64,000 bases of DNA from Zelopaecilomyces penicillatus (GCA_005765155.1 VCCP01000003.1:4340001-4404000); one strand, 5' to 3'. Shown: positions 33,074-46,277, counted from the first letter of the stretch. Numbers and translations: made by a program. Notes: generated from the sequence alone by a model not told the origin.

Positions 33074-35226
33074 TTAGTCATCGGTTGGCTGGTTGTGCCG
33101 TGAATACATGTTCCACTCGAGAGTGGTTGCAAAGTCAAGCTTGCCCTGCTCAACCTGCTTGCGAGTGGCAGATTGCATTGGCTGAGGCAGGCCCATCGAC
33201 TTGAGAAATTCAAGAGCTAGTGAGAAATGTTAGTGGAATGATATAATCCTGCAAGGCGCTCTTCCTTTGCAAGGGGAGGAGGGGGTGGGGACCACATACT
33301 CGCTGTCCATTCGACTTCTTGGCGGCGGCTGTCCCACTTCAGCTCTTCAGCCATGATATCAATAACCTTCGGTAATGCTTCTAGGGAAGCCTGGGCGTTG
33401 AGGAAGGCTAAGCGAGTGCGTCGAGCTAGAACGTCTACAGCTGTCTGGGCATACTCATGACGAACGGCATAGCGGATTTCGCCATCTACAAAAGGGTAAA
33501 GCCGGGAGATGCGCTCGCCTCGAGCAGGGAATCGTTGATCTGTCAGCTTGCAGAGTTCCGCCACGGTCCAGGCACGGTCGCCATAGCTCTCAGTAAGATG
33601 CTTGGCCACTTCTGTCTCAATTCCAAAATGTTGAATGAGGGGGATGAAGAGCGTCTTGCCAAAGCCGTGTGCGCCAACAAGACGAACGTTGTGAGTTTGA
33701 CAGGTGCCGTCAAGAATGGCTCCATCATCAACAACATCGGTACCACTGACTCGTGGAGCGTTGGTCACAGGTTGCGTCTTGAGGCCGAATTTGGTAACCG
33801 CGGCATCCACACATTCTTCAGCCATCTGGCGGTATGTAGTCCACTTACCACCAGCACAGGTCAACAGACCTGACGAAGAGACATCAACTAAATGATTGCG
33901 GACTAGTGATTCCGTGTTGCGAGCCTTAGGGTCTTTGACAAGCGGGCGAATGCCAGACCAAGCGGCAAGCACATCACCACGACGCACGTTAATTTCAGGA
34001 GACAAATATCCCCTGATCTCACCCAAGATCCAATTGATGGATTCCTCATCAGGCTGCGGATTTTGAGAGATAGAACAAGGGGAATCAGTCGTGCCAGCGA
34101 TGGTGTTACCCTGCCAAGGTAAGAAGAAAATGACACGACCATCCGATGTGGAAGGATCGAGTAGGCCCATTTTGGCAGGACTGTAATACCCGGGGAGAAT
34201 AACATGTACGCCAGATGAGGGGGCAACGATATCCTTGCATTGCTGATCATCCATCTTGCGAATGGAATCTGTGAAAGGACCGGTACAGTTGACAATACAC
34301 TTGGCTCGGACAGTAATCTCCTTTGCAGCATGACCGTCACGCTCGGCAAGCAAGTCCTTGACGGTGGCACCGCAGAGACGGCCATTGTCATCCTTGAGCA
34401 GGCTGGTGACCTCGGTGTGATTGGCGACGGTGGCGCCGTAAATTGCCGCAGTCATGGCAATTGAAACGTTCATGCGCGAGTCGTTGTGAGCGCCATCGTA
34501 GTAAACAAGAGCGCCAACGAGGTCTGTGGGCTTGAGCATGGGGAAGGCTTCTATAGCCTTGCTGCGGGTAAGGAAGTAAGAGCTCTCGATGCCTTCGCTA
34601 CCGGCCAGGATGTCATAAAATTTGGTGCCGGCCCAGAAATATGGTGCCTTCCACCACTTATCAAGGGGGAGCATGATGGGCAGCCACATGCTTAGATGCG
34701 GTGCAGTCTGAAGGAAGTACTTGCGTTCTTTGAGAGCCTCACGGACAAGTTCATACTGGCTGTAGTCGAGGTTCCAGACAGCCTTTTCCAAATAGCGGAC
34801 ACCTCCATGGACAAGCTTGGTACTCTTGCTGCTTGTACCACTACTGAAGTCATCGCGCTCAACCACAGCCACCCGGAGGCCACGAGTCACAGCGTCGAGG
34901 GCCACTCCGGCGCCTGTGGCTCCGGCTCCAATGATGAGCATGTCATACTCGGCAGACTCGGAATTGGAATCAGAAGCATGGCCAGAAGGCTTGCCGCTGC
35001 TGGCGAGATCGGCAAGCTGCTCCGCCCGTGACTTCACGCGAGGGAACTTGGGGAGATTTAAGGAGCCATCAGGGCCATACGTCGGCGGGGGAACGGCTGG
35101 CGATGAAGACCCTGGGAGGTTCCGCGGACGGATGCTATAGGCCAGCACTGCACCAGTCGTGATGACGGCGCCAGGTAGCACCAGGCGCCGCAAAATACGA
35201 GCCGAGGATGAGGTGCCGGGAGGCAT
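33074..35226 (-). CDS. GUT2: Mitochondrial FAD-dependent glycerol-3-phosphate dehydrogenase
   Basis: The product has 689 residues. It oxidises glycerol-3-phosphate to dihydroxyacetone phosphate at the outer face of the mitochondrial inner membrane and passes electrons to ubiquinone, serving glycerol use and the glycerol-3-phosphate shuttle. The exons are 35226-33300 and 33216-33074; the 83 bp intron has a GTATGT donor and an ACTAAC branch site. The spliced C-terminus reads EWTATLEFLKSMGLPQP, matching the family. The N terminus combines basic residues with a hydrophobic stretch (LVLPGAVITTGAVLAYSI), as expected for import and membrane anchoring. The FAD motif is IIGAGATGAG (Gly100-Gly105), followed by SSGTSSKSTKLVHGGVRYLE and, late in the protein, TCAGGKWTTYR. 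No EF-hands, as usual in fungi. Confidence 0.97.
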
Positions 35227-36600
35227 AATTGAATGTCCAATTGACTACAGAAGACGAATTGAAAGTGCTTTGGCTGGCAGAGCGACGATGGATTGATGAG
35301 AAGCAGTCAGCAGCGATGATGTCAGAGGGGTTAGTTTCGCTTGGACACAGGCGACACACAGCAGCTCCGCTCCTATTTTGCAAGGCGGAGTGGAGTCGGT
35401 AGGGAGTTTGAGGAGACAAAGACCAAGCAGCAGCAGGCAGATCGAGGCGTCTGGGACAGTCAATTGCTGATGCTCTGCTTTCTCGACAGCCGCCTCTGGT
35501 GTGGGCGGACGGCGTAGAAGAGCACAGGCTTGGTGGTTGTTGAGAGGTGGTGAAGGTGATGACGATGATGGAAAATGGAGGCCGTCAGAGCTGGGTGATT
35601 AATGGCTTCGTTTGGTCTGATAAAACCAGTCTCTGGGGCAGAGTACCTGTGATATTACCTGGTTACCAGATTGGCTACATGTGTGTATTAGCACCCGGCT
35701 AGCGCTAACTTAAAGGTAGATAGATAGCAAAGGCAGTTGAGGAGCTCCGGCGATCCAGCGAATCCGACTTGCCGATCCTTGTCCCGTTTGAGAAAATCGA
35801 TTACAGGCCGTTGGTATAGATTAGTCGGCTACTAGTCGGCTGCTAGTCGGTTGCTGGTCGGCTGCTGTTCGGATATGCAATTGATGCTGTGGATTGATAG
35901 GGTTTGGTTCAAGTTGCTTGGTGAAAAAGGATGGACGAGAAAGAAATGAGAAAAAGAAACGAGCAGTAGCAGGAGCAGCGGGTTCAGGAGTCCAAGGTAA
36001 GGTAGGATGATGAACAGGTACGTTGCGTGAGGTGCAACGTTGGAAAAAAAAAACAATCCTTTCCATTGCGTACCTACACCTAGGTACTGTAGAGATCCAG
36101 TGGGCATGCAATCTTGCATACACCCAATACAGTCGTACCAGCTTACCAGGAACCAACGTTATATGCAAGCAAGGGCGGCATGCAATGCAGGTACCTGCCA
36201 GCACGAGCCACCTGTTATCTCGATACTCGTCTTGTATCTTGCTTTATACTGCGATTCCTCCTCAGATGCACTATCATCGCAGGCGTCTCCTTAGCAACAA
36301 CCCTGACCTGCCTAAGTACCTCGCGTTCTCACGACCCGAACCCTTGCTGATATTGGGACGCTACACTCTGTCAAACACCTCAATTGAGGTGCCCTGCGCA
36401 CAAAACCATCCAATTGCACCGTGGGAGACCGTCAGTGAGATATACCGCCAATAAACCTCCAGAGAGAGAGAGAAAGAGAGTGTTGAATAACGGTCCGAAG
36501 CAAGTACAGACATTGTGGATGCAGTATCCTCGGTCAGAATTTCACCACCAACCAGGACTCACCATACAGACATACCCTTGTACATGCTTTCGTTTGCTTT
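35227..36600. other. Upstream region of GUT2 and 3' flank of PPM2
   Basis: No gene is supported in this 1.37 kb. It includes a short 11-bp repeat array (35822-35872), a GA microsatellite near 36463-36480 and TACCTA-type motifs. The GUT2 promoter should lie in the left part. Confidence 0.5.
35822..35872 (+). repeat. 11-bp tandem repeat, about 4.6 units
   Basis: The unit TAGTCGGCTGC repeats with one or two changes per copy, about 600 bp before the GUT2 start codon. Confidence 0.85.
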
Positions 36601-39600
36601 CTAAACTCCCCCGCTTTCTATAGTTTGCAGCAGCTCGTCTGCAATCCGAGATAGGTAAAACTCCCTTGCCTCTATTGGTAACTGCTGGAACTCCTTTGCA
36701 ATCCGTGCCGCCTGCTGTCTCCCTTTTTCATACGCCGCCAGATCCCGGTTTCCATAAACATCTCGCCCCACCGCGTATCCATTGTCGAGGTCGCGGAAAA
36801 AGACGTTGACTGCCACACTCATATCTGTTGTCGATGTTGCAGTGTGAAGCCACAGGGCAGGCAAAAGCAGGATGTCGCCAGGATGAAGCAGTGCCTCATG
36901 TGGATGTGTGCCCCCAAGCGCCGGCAAAGGCCCATCCAGTGCGGAGAAAACATCGAGGCTGGAGCTCGATGCCCCAGCGGCAAATGATAGGTGTCCCACG
37001 TCCTTTGGTGGAAACAAGATCATTCTCTTGGATCCAACAATCTGTGTATACACATTTGCCATTACCTAGGATAGATTGAACATGGTTAGAAACCTCATCT
37101 CTGCAAGTCATCAAGGAGCCACCGTAGACTTACGTCGTAATGTAGCCACATGTTTACACGGCCAGAAACTCTCAAAACAGAGCTAAACATGTGTTGTTTG
37201 ACATAATCAAGTTCTGCAGGCAGACAGAAATCTTCTGCCAATCGAGGGAAATCATTCTCTAGTTTGGCTGGTAGCTCAGAAGGCTTGTCTCGGGAAAGGG
37301 CCCGTAGATACAGCCTCGCCCCCGTCTGTACTTTCTCCATGACTCGGCCAAATGGCTCTGTGACATAACTGAAGTTCTTTGTATTGAAATCCATCCGCTC
37401 CGCATCCCTGTGGCATTCGTGTACAACAACCTAGCCTTAGTTAGTTCGCAGCTTCTCGATGTCTCTGTCATCAATGTGGGACTTGCCTCTGTCTCATGAC
37501 CCACCTGTTCCGCCATGAATTCGGGCGACCACTTTTGCAAGCAACTCCCAGAACTCAGCCCCTCTATAATGACTGGCTTTCTTTCACGCAGTATATTCTC
37601 AAAATCTTCCGGAGCCCGCAGCCTCACACGAGGTATTGTTGTCACAGAAGCACTTCTCGTCAGAGTTTGCAAATCTCCGCTGTTGCTTCCCCCTCCACTG
37701 ACCATCCTGTGTGATTCTACAAAATTGATAGCGAGGTCGACGTTGGCTGGGCTGTGACATTGTTCATTTTCCGGTAGAGGGACTGTCTCTGAGATGCTCT
37801 TGGGTATCTTGATCATGTAGACGCTAGTTTCCCAGTAAGTTCCCATGGAAAAACAGGTTGCTCCTCCACCGACAACCATGAGAGTGTTGTCAACCCCAAT
37901 TGCTGAAGACCCAATCATGAATGGCATGGTTTGGTCGGAGCTTTTTGGTCGTATAGAGCCGATCACTTGATATCCATCATTTCTCACCTTCAAGATGGTT
38001 GCGGTTTGGCCTTGGAATCTTGCATCTTGCCCCATCCCACCACATATTACACTGTAAGACCCCATGTTGACGACACTGGAACCAAACAGCGACAGCGCGT
38101 TTACCTGATCTGAACTTGATCCAAGGCATGTGAATGATAAAACCGGCTACCACAATGTTATTAGCTTCACGTCCAGTGATTCAATAGTTCTCCCAAAACT
38201 GGCCAATTGCTGGAGGAATTGGCTAGGGATGAGGAAGGAAATTACTCACCGAAGATCCAGATAGCTCAAGACACCAGGAATATTTTCCGGAAACAAAACG
38301 GCCGTTCAAGCCAATGCCACCCATCAATACACCATTAAAGGTGCTCATGTCTTTACTGCACTCGTTCGAACCGCTTAAAATTGCCCCAAAGGTGGGCTCG
38401 GGTTTGTCTCCAGATACAAGACACCTTATCCAGCCGGTTCTGGGATTGAAAACGAAATAATCCTCTGAAATATGTGATGACCCGGTTTTGCCGCCAGCAA
38501 CTAGAATGAGGGACGAACCTCCCAACCGGACAGAAGAATGTCTGAAGAGAGGAGTCGGTAGCCGTGGCATTGGTTGCCAGCGGTAGTTTATGCCTCTATC
38601 AAGGAGCCAGCAGTCTGATAAGGCCTGCCCAGGGGAATTGCGACCGCCTACCAAAAGTACTCCAAGCATGCCAAGGTCAGTCAAAGTATAGCACATCCGA
38701 GCCGTGGGGCCATTCAGGGGTAGTTTCGGTGGGACGACGTCTCCATGGAGAGAATAGATATCACTAGTGTCGACTCTTCCATTATTGCCCAGTCCTAACA
38801 TATGAATAATAAACTGTTGGCCTAAATCATTATTGGCAAGCATGGCATTACCAAAGCGACGGTTTTGGTCTTTTGTTGTGTTCTGACTAGTGATTTCGGC
38901 CTCAATATCGACGGGCATACTGTTTTCGAGGCTTTGGGTAACGTGTTCAGGCTTGCATCGTAACTCTGTCATCTCAGTTGCGGAAGCATGGACGACAAAG
39001 TAGTGGCGGCCCAATAGAATGAATTCCTCCCACTCGTCAAAGGGCTCAATGTCATCCAGAGCGCTTCTCTCAGCATCGCTCACAAACAAGTTGCTAGACC
39101 ACATTTGCCACAAGTCCCAAATGTCTACTTGTGACCATCCTCTGCTTTTGAAACGGCCAACTTGACTATCCAAGGTCGGATACTGGCCAACTGACATTGG
39201 AGGAGTGGCCATGTTGTTGAAATGCCGGAGCATTGTCTGTGCAAACGGATGGTCTTTCCCTTGTGGTAGAATCTGTTCCAAAAGACAGAATTCCGCTGTT
39301 AGAGTGGTGAGTTAGCACAGCATATTAACCTCCCCAAACGAGGTGGCATCGCAACGTTGATAGAGAAGGTCGCTTCTTGCTGCTTACCTTGGCCAATTGA
39401 GCTGGCCCATTGAATTAGTGCATCGGCAGACTTTGTATCCATGTATGTCACCGACACTTCAGCGACAAATAGAACGCTGCAGTCTGCGAGGTTGAGGAAC
39501 GATTCCAGAGCTTTGCGAAAGCTATCTAGCTCTCGCAAATCACACGCAATCTGGCAATACTTTTCGCTACGGAGCAATACGGGATCTTCATCCGAGTCAC

Positions 39601-40340
39601 TAACAACAACATTGTCGCCTAAAAGCTCAAGCAACTGGGGAGTTTGCATCACAATAGCACGCTTCTTCTTCATGAGATCGGGATAATCTACATCGACGAA
39701 GCATGTATTGGCGAGGTCGGAGCCATAGCGGGTATGGCATTGCCATGGTAGAACGTCACTGGTAATGTACAAATAGATTTTGTTAGATTGACTAGTGTCA
39801 AGAAAGTGTTTCTTTGAACGACATTTGCTGTCTGAGGAGCGGAATTTGGGAACCAAGGCAGCTCTGACTTACCTCCCACAGCCCAGATTAATGACCACCT
39901 TGTGCTTCTGCGGCTTGTCTTGCAAGAGAAACTGCCGCACAATGACATCAATAGCCCTCAATCTTAGCCAGTAACCACGGTTGATGAGCGGTGCTCTCCG
40001 CTGGAATTTGGGCACGAAGTATCGAAAAAAATGAGGCTCATTGGGGTAGTATAGCCGCTCGACACTGCGCTTGGAAACAATGCTTCGACTGTTTGTCTGC
40101 GGTTGTCCCAGTTAGCCTAACAAGATTAATGATACGATGCCCATGGTGTATTCCAGTCGTTTAACATATCCTTTTAATTAATGGAGCTTCAATCTCGCTG
40201 GTGCGGTCTCACATAATTTGCCCTTATACAGGCACCGCGACCGAAGACTCAGTATTTCTACTCACCCCCATAATCAAGTCATCTAGGGCTTGTGACCTGG
40301 CCAACTGCCGCTCTGGCACCGGCGCTGTTGAGGACGGCAT
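36601..40340 (-). CDS. PPM2: tRNA wybutosine-synthesizing protein 4 (TYW4) with kelch and JmjC domains
   Basis: The spliced product has 1039 residues from seven exons: 40340-40266, 40096-39873, 39758-39388, 39295-38250, 38146-37505, 37430-37134 and 37065-36601. All six introns (68-169 bp) restore one frame. TYW4 methylates and methoxycarbonylates the wybutosine side chain at G37 of tRNA-Phe, which guards the reading frame. The N-terminal leucine-carboxyl-methyltransferase domain has the SAM motif INLGCGSD at about 94-101, interrupted by intron 2. A kelch propeller fills the middle (repeats ending in GG pairs such as LVGGRNS, VAGGKTG, MGGIGLNG, VGGG). The C-terminal JmjC domain has the iron ligands His883 and Asp885 (LHYD) and a distal His959 (LWLHTA). 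The JmjC part corresponds to the separate hydroxylase TYW5 of animals. The start MPSSTAPVPERQLA has a CCACCAATG context. Confidence 0.93.
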
Positions 40341-41158
40341 TGGTGGAGATGACACGAGCAAACGGACCCAGGATTTCTATGATAATTACTGCAAGGCGAA
40401 TCTTGGGTAATAGTGTGAGAAATGTAGATAGTCTTTGTACGTTGTCGGCGGCCAATGTGCCAGTTGTAATTCTTGTAATGGGAAAACCCACTCCTCGTGG
40501 GCCTGCCGATAACATATTCGCAGACCAGCATACAGTGCTCCCTACACCCGGTATAGTGGAGGTGCTGCCAATATCATCGGGGCCTAGCTTGTTGGAGTCA
40601 TCAGGCCCTAGGTAGGCATGAAAGTATCTAAGATACCTAGGCAGGCAATTTTAAAGTGCACATGTCCAGTGACTTCAACTGGGCTGGGTGACTTGCAGCT
40701 TGTATGGGGCTTATCGTCGCCGCTAATTACAGAGCATCTCTGTAGGCTCCTGCGCTAACCTCACCCGTAACCCCACCTAGAATTCAATGTCATAGGGCCT
40801 GGCCTCTCTGTTCCCCCCCCACCATGTCACGCTGCAACGGAACAGCTATAGTCAATCCAGCTCCCCCCAGCTCCCAGCCTCCTCCCCTCATCCCGTCATG
40901 TAAGCGCTATCGTCACTTGCTTCGTTCTACTTCTTCTCCCATGCAGCCTTGCATCGCGACGCGCATCCAAAACTCCCCTTCAAAACTGTTTCGCGGCTGG
41001 AGTGAGATCTCTCATCGTTATCGCTGCCCTAGCCTATCTCGGCAAATCAAGCCCTGCGCGGCAAGACGCACCAGAGCCTCGAGCGCTCCTCTCCCATCTG
41101 CCACAACGAGTCCTCCAGCGTAAACTCGCTGGGGGGGATACCAGCTCCAGCGCCCATC
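40341..41158. promoter_or_regulatory. Divergent promoter region of PPM2 and ATG18
   Basis: The 818 bp between the two start codons contain no supported gene. The ATG18 side is a C-rich leader (a run of C near 40812-40820, then CTCC-rich DNA). No specific operator is recognised. Confidence 0.4.
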
Positions 41159-42809
41159 ATGGCAAACCCAACGCTCAACTTCATTACTTTCAATCAAGAC
41201 CACAGCTGTCTCGCTGTTGGTGAGTCTCTTATCTACAATCCCTCGCCCCTCATCTCTGGCAAGCCAAGCACGATTGCTCAACCAGCCGTGACTGACATGG
41301 ACCTTCTCTATAGGCACCTCGAAAGGCTTTCGCATCTATCACACCGATCCATTCTCTCGAATCTTCAGTAGCGACGATGGCAACATTGCCATTATAGAGA
41401 TGCTCTTTTCAACGTCTCTCGTTGCTCTCATTCTATCACCTCGCCATCTCATCATACAAAACACAAAGGTTTGTACCCCCCGCCACACGAACACGTCTGC
41501 CTAGGAGCCTGAAGCTTATTGCCTATTCATAAAGAGGGCATCCGTGATATGCGAACTCACATTCCCGTCCGCCGTCCTGGCAGTGCGTCTGAACCGAAAA
41601 CGACTGGCCGTTGTCCTCGAGGAAGAGATATATCTTTACGACATCAGTAACATGAGCTTACTCTACACCATTCCGACCTCCCCGAACCCTTCCGCCATTT
41701 GCGCTCTGTCCCCCTCGTCTGAGAACTGCTTCATTGCATATCCTCTTCCAAAGCCTCGTGAGGAATCGGACACGAGGCGGCCGTCCCATGCGCCACCCCA
41801 GTCTACACATGTTGCCCCAACATCGGGTGAGGTACTTGTATTCGACACCTTGTCTCTCAAGGCCGTCAACGTTATTGAGGCGCACAGGTCTCCTCTATGT
41901 TGTATCTGCCTCAATAATGAGGGGACCTTGCTCGCGACAGCCAGCGAAACTGGCACTATTATACGAGTTTTTTCAGTGCCTCGGGGACAGAAGCTATATC
42001 AGTTCCGACGAGGCACGTATCCCTCAACCATTTACAGTATGTCTTTTAATCTGAGCTCCACTCTACTCTGCGTCTCTTCCACCTCGGACACGGTTCACAT
42101 ATTCCGTCTCGGCGCCCCGCCTGGCAATACAACACCCGCAGGCGCTCCCATAGAATCTCCTGGTGGCGCCCCTCGGCAGGATCGATGGTCTAGAACACGT
42201 AGCCATGATGACGCTGAATCCCCTGGCAACAGTGCAACAGATTCTTCGAGAAATGACTCTTCGGATGTTGCAGGCAGTGGCACCAGTCCTGCCGGAAGCG
42301 CCAGGCAAGGCCAGGGCCACAGGCGACAGAGCGGCTCCTTTAGCAATATGTTCCGAAGGTCATCCCAAATCATGGGTCGCGGTGTCGCTGGGGTTGTAGG
42401 ATCATATCTACCACAATCTGTCACCGAGATGTGGGAACCCCTCAGGGATTTTGCTTATATCAAAATTCCCAAGTCATCAGTCACTGGAGGGTCATCTCGT
42501 GCCTCAGGCCCAACTGGCCCGCTGCGAAGCGTTGTCGCTATGAGTAGCAGCAGCCCCCAAGTCATGGTCGTGACGAGCGACGGCGGCTTCTATGTCTATA
42601 ACATCGATATGGAACAGGGAGGGGAAGGCTACTTGGTAAAACAGTTTTCGTAAGTTTTTTCCTCTTCCCCTTAATTATCATGGTCCTTTTTTTGTGAGCA
42701 CCTTGGTTATTTCTCAAATGCTCAATTTCAAGGAAGAAAGCTGACGTTGTGGTAAATCAGAGTATTGGAAGGGGATGACAAAAACGACGCCTTGTCCTAC
42801 GGCGCCTGA
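41159..42809 (+). CDS. ATG18: Autophagy PROPPIN Atg18
   Basis: The spliced product has 459 residues from exons 41159-41219, 41314-41468, 41535-42649 and 42761-42809. Atg18 is a seven-bladed beta-propeller that binds PI3P and PI(3,5)P2 and works with Atg2 in phagophore growth and in vacuole morphology. The lipid-binding signature FRRG is at 229-232 (QFRRGTYPSTIYSMSF). The N terminus (MANPTLNFITFNQDHSCLAVG) and LTFPSAVLAVRLNRKRLAVV are highly typical. A long Gly/Ser/Pro-rich insertion (about 266-370) lies in the blade-6 loop. The last exon adds only 15 residues, ending DDKNDALSYGA; it is needed to complete the family's usual C-terminus. Intron 2 has an atypical GTTTGT donor but gives the expected join NTK-RASVICEL. 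Confidence 0.94.
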
Positions 42810-43582
42810 TTTGAGATTGATTTTCAAGATGCTGATTCACAGGTGTTCTTCAATCATGTTTGCTTACTGGTAGTGATGACACTGTGAACAAGCGTGACCA
42901 TGTCGTGCATGGGTGTAGGCGTTTAGTTATTTCCGCTTCATTTGTGCGTATTAGAGAGAAATGGAGTTACATGAGTGTTTATGTTTCTGTACCTAGTTTG
43001 AGATGGCACCACGATGCTATGTTTTAATCATGGCGACATTAAGTACACGGTTCACACAAATACCCCCCTTTCTTAATATATAATTTCGAGCGAGCCTGTT
43101 CTAATCTGACAATTTTGCTCTCCTCCTTTCCATTAATCACGAGCCAAGCTCTGGCGTCTTATGTAATCTGCAGGCGACAACGCTTCATAATGGCGTACAA
43201 GTTGGCTTTATTGTTGGAGAGAATTGTAGTGAGATTCCATCTTTCTCGTCATCATCATTCATTAGTTGCTCATAACCAGAAATACAAGTTTGCTTGCCCT
43301 ATAAATACGATACATACGCCCCCATGTACACTGCAAGTCCAACGCCATTTGAGACCATTACCAAGTTATGCCCCCTATTTGCACGGCCCAAGCTTGCTCC
43401 GTGACCCCTGAATTGCCACGCTTGGCTATTTTTACCGAATGAGAGCACCCTTGATTCAAAACAAAACTGACTTCTCTGTCAAGGCATCACCAGTTCAAGT
43501 AAAGGTAGGGCAAAGACATAGAAAATTCCTTGCTTTAGACCACCACATAAGCCAAAATCAAAGCATACGATTATGATTGACC
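42810..43582. other. Convergent intergenic region between ATG18 and PPS1
   Basis: These 773 bp lie between two converging genes. They are AT-rich with a TTAATATATAAT block near 43073-43084. No gene is supported. Confidence 0.5.
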
Positions 43583-45725
43583 TCATCGAGAGTATGGCCG
43601 GTTCATGAGTGCTATTTCTCTTGTGATCTCCCCCCACTCGAGCTCTCGTTTAGGTGGCGCGCTTGCATCGCCTTTTTGTTGAAGAGTTTCCTCCCATCGC
43701 AAAAGCTCATACGCGAAACGCAAATGAGGCTGAATTATGACATTGAGCCGCCGAGCCCTGACAAAGCAGTATGCGCGAGGGAAGGACATGTTGAAGGCTC
43801 GCATAACTTCAGCAATACAAATTGTAGCGCTGCGCGATACTCCAACTCGGCAATGCACCAGAGTTGCTACGCCTCTTTGTCTCCCTCGTTCTATAAACAA
43901 AACCATTGTGAGCAAAAAGAGCTTGTGACATCTTTGCATTGGTGATTGTTGAGAGAGCGGGAAACTTACCGATAAACTCAATACATCGTTCAAATTCTTC
44001 TGTCAATGGATCGATGCCGTTATCTTGAACATCTCGTACGATGCAGACATTTTCAGCACCCCACTTCTCCATATCACCCTCTCTCCAGGTAGCCGTTTCT
44101 CCGACGCTCAGAATTTGACGTATATTCAACTCCTGAAGCAGATCTGGATTGTTTGCATGCCCAAGATTGCCGAGATACAGATGGTCGAGAATTCTACTAG
44201 GAAAAGAGCCGTCCAGACATGCAAACCAATCCGGCTCATCTCTAACGAGATCTGTAATTTCACTCAGACTTTTATCAGCACAGACAGGGGATTCGCGGAG
44301 AAGTCGCGGTGCAATAGCAGTAAGAAGACAGACGTCCGACGGATAAGCAAAGAAGTTGCGACGCTTGAGCTTATGGAGATTTAGCCAAGCGTCTGGAATA
44401 GGCCTGCCAGAGCTATAGCTGAAGTAAGCTATACCCAGCATGGCTGATTCGGTATATCCGTCTGCACAGTGAATGAGTATTTTCCGAGGTTGAGATGGGA
44501 CCTCTGCTTCTGATATTGCAAAATCTCCATCTGCATCCACAGAGGGATAAGTGCTACTGGATAGATGATAAATCCATTTGCATGTTTCAAGAATGCCATC
44601 CGCTTCGGCGTGGGACCAAGTTGGTGGCAAAATGCTTCCTGATGAGGGAAAGTCATGATATGAGGGTTTGGATGCACCGTCAGGATCTTCGGCGACAAAA
44701 CGTAAAGCATCTGGATTTAGTCTACCAAGATCACTGCATTCGATCAAGATATCAAACTGCTGCTCTTCAGACCCGCCTGGCTCGGGTGTGGGCCCCATGT
44801 AAACGTTGTTGGATATTTCTGAGGCTTTTGTCATGTCCCACATCTCCCGCCGCTCCTGGTGAATCAAGTCCAGAGTTTGACCAGTAAAGTTACCGGCAGC
44901 ATCGATGGAAACTAGTTCGCTGTGTTCCTCTTCAAAAATACGAAATGGACTCTTGCAAAGAAAGGTATTGTATTCCAACACGGGGTCAGCATGTGTCGAC
45001 TGCTTCTCACGCCTTCGAAGTTGAGCAGCGGCAATATTGCACGCAACTTTGAGAGCCAGTCTCGAGTCCTCCCCGTACACAATGATGTCGGAAGTCAGAG
45101 CCACTTTGGCTGGTTGAATTTGAAAATTGCGCACGGAGAACCCTTCCAGAGGGTCAGCTTCAGCGAAGACAGGCATCGGCCCCGGTAGCATGAATTCTTC
45201 TGGAGAAATCGCGCCCTTCAAGCGAGCGATATTGAGGTCCCCATCAGCCTTCACAAGAGTCACAGCACGTAGACAAGATGGAGATTTCCTAGATGCTCGT
45301 CGGCGACCGTTGAAAAAAGCTTGTTGCATGTGATTGTGAGGATGCAGGCCATGGTACCAGGGGAACACCATAGATGGTGGAGGTAGCGATTGCCTGGATG
45401 CAAATTCCAGAGCTTCCGCTACCTGAGCGGCATCTATTTCATATATGGAGGCGTTTCCAGAGTCGATTCGAGTAAAGGCACTTGGTGGGTAAAGAATTGA
45501 GCGTTGTGTGACCTCCTCAGTTTGCTTCGGTGACGGCGGTGGAGTATCGGGTTCGCCTGTCTTGGCCGGTCCTGTTGGACATACTGGGATATGTTTGTTC
45601 GGAACTGGCGTGGTATCGGATGTCGGACAGATGGACTGAAGGGAGTGCGGCGGCGTTATGGGATTTGAGATGGTCCCAGTCGGACCTTGAGGAGGAATGG
45701 GTCTCGGCAGAGCCATGGTGGCCAT
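43583..45725 (-). CDS. PPS1: Dual-specificity protein phosphatase Pps1, tandem phosphatase domains
   Basis: The product has 687 residues from exons 45725-43970 and 43890-43583 (79 bp intron, phase 1). Pps1 in yeast is a dual-specificity phosphatase with a role in S-phase control. The C-terminal catalytic loop is intact: VHCRVGVSRSA with Cys599 and Arg605 of the HCx5R signature, preceded by the DSP core (LYLGNLGHANNPDLL, ILSVGE) and a general-acid region near RDVQDNGIDP. An earlier domain has a related loop, IHCADGYTESAM, in which Cys420 is kept but the position of the essential Arg is Glu426, so it should be inactive. The N-terminal 75 residues are Pro/Thr-rich and disordered. The intron falls just before the active-site loop; splicing gives EFIERGRQRGVATLVHCRV, as in homologues. 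Confidence 0.93.
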
Positions 45726-46277
45726 GTTGAATGGTAACGAACAGTCTGTAACCAGACCTTGTGTGAATACTGCGGGTACAAGCCTGACCTAGATTCAAGA
45801 CCATAAATGAATTACTGGATGCTTGGTATCCACTGATAGAAAATAGTTGCGAACTGAGCCAGCACAGGGTCAGATTGGCAACCTATTGGGAGATTTATGA
45901 CAAGACCAGACGATCTGAACAAGATGTTTCTTCTGGGTAGGTGGGCGTAAACTTCAATAATAGTACATTGCTTTTCTACACGTAAATTGATATGGCGGGA
46001 GCAAGTGGTGCAATGCGGCACGGCAGAAGGCACTATGCGATGATTAGCAATGGCTTACCGCTGATGGTGATGACATTGAGAATGGCTCACATCAATGAGT
46101 ACTTGGGGCACCGGCAATGGATGAAAGACGAGACGAAATAAATGCTCGCATCAATTGGGAGGGGGGAGGGTTAGAAATAAACCCCCGAAGTCAACCCATA
46201 TCCTAGTTCGGCAAAGAGAAATGGCGAGATGTAAAGTCAAAGGAAGATGTAACTTGTGATAAGAGCAGGAAAGAAAA

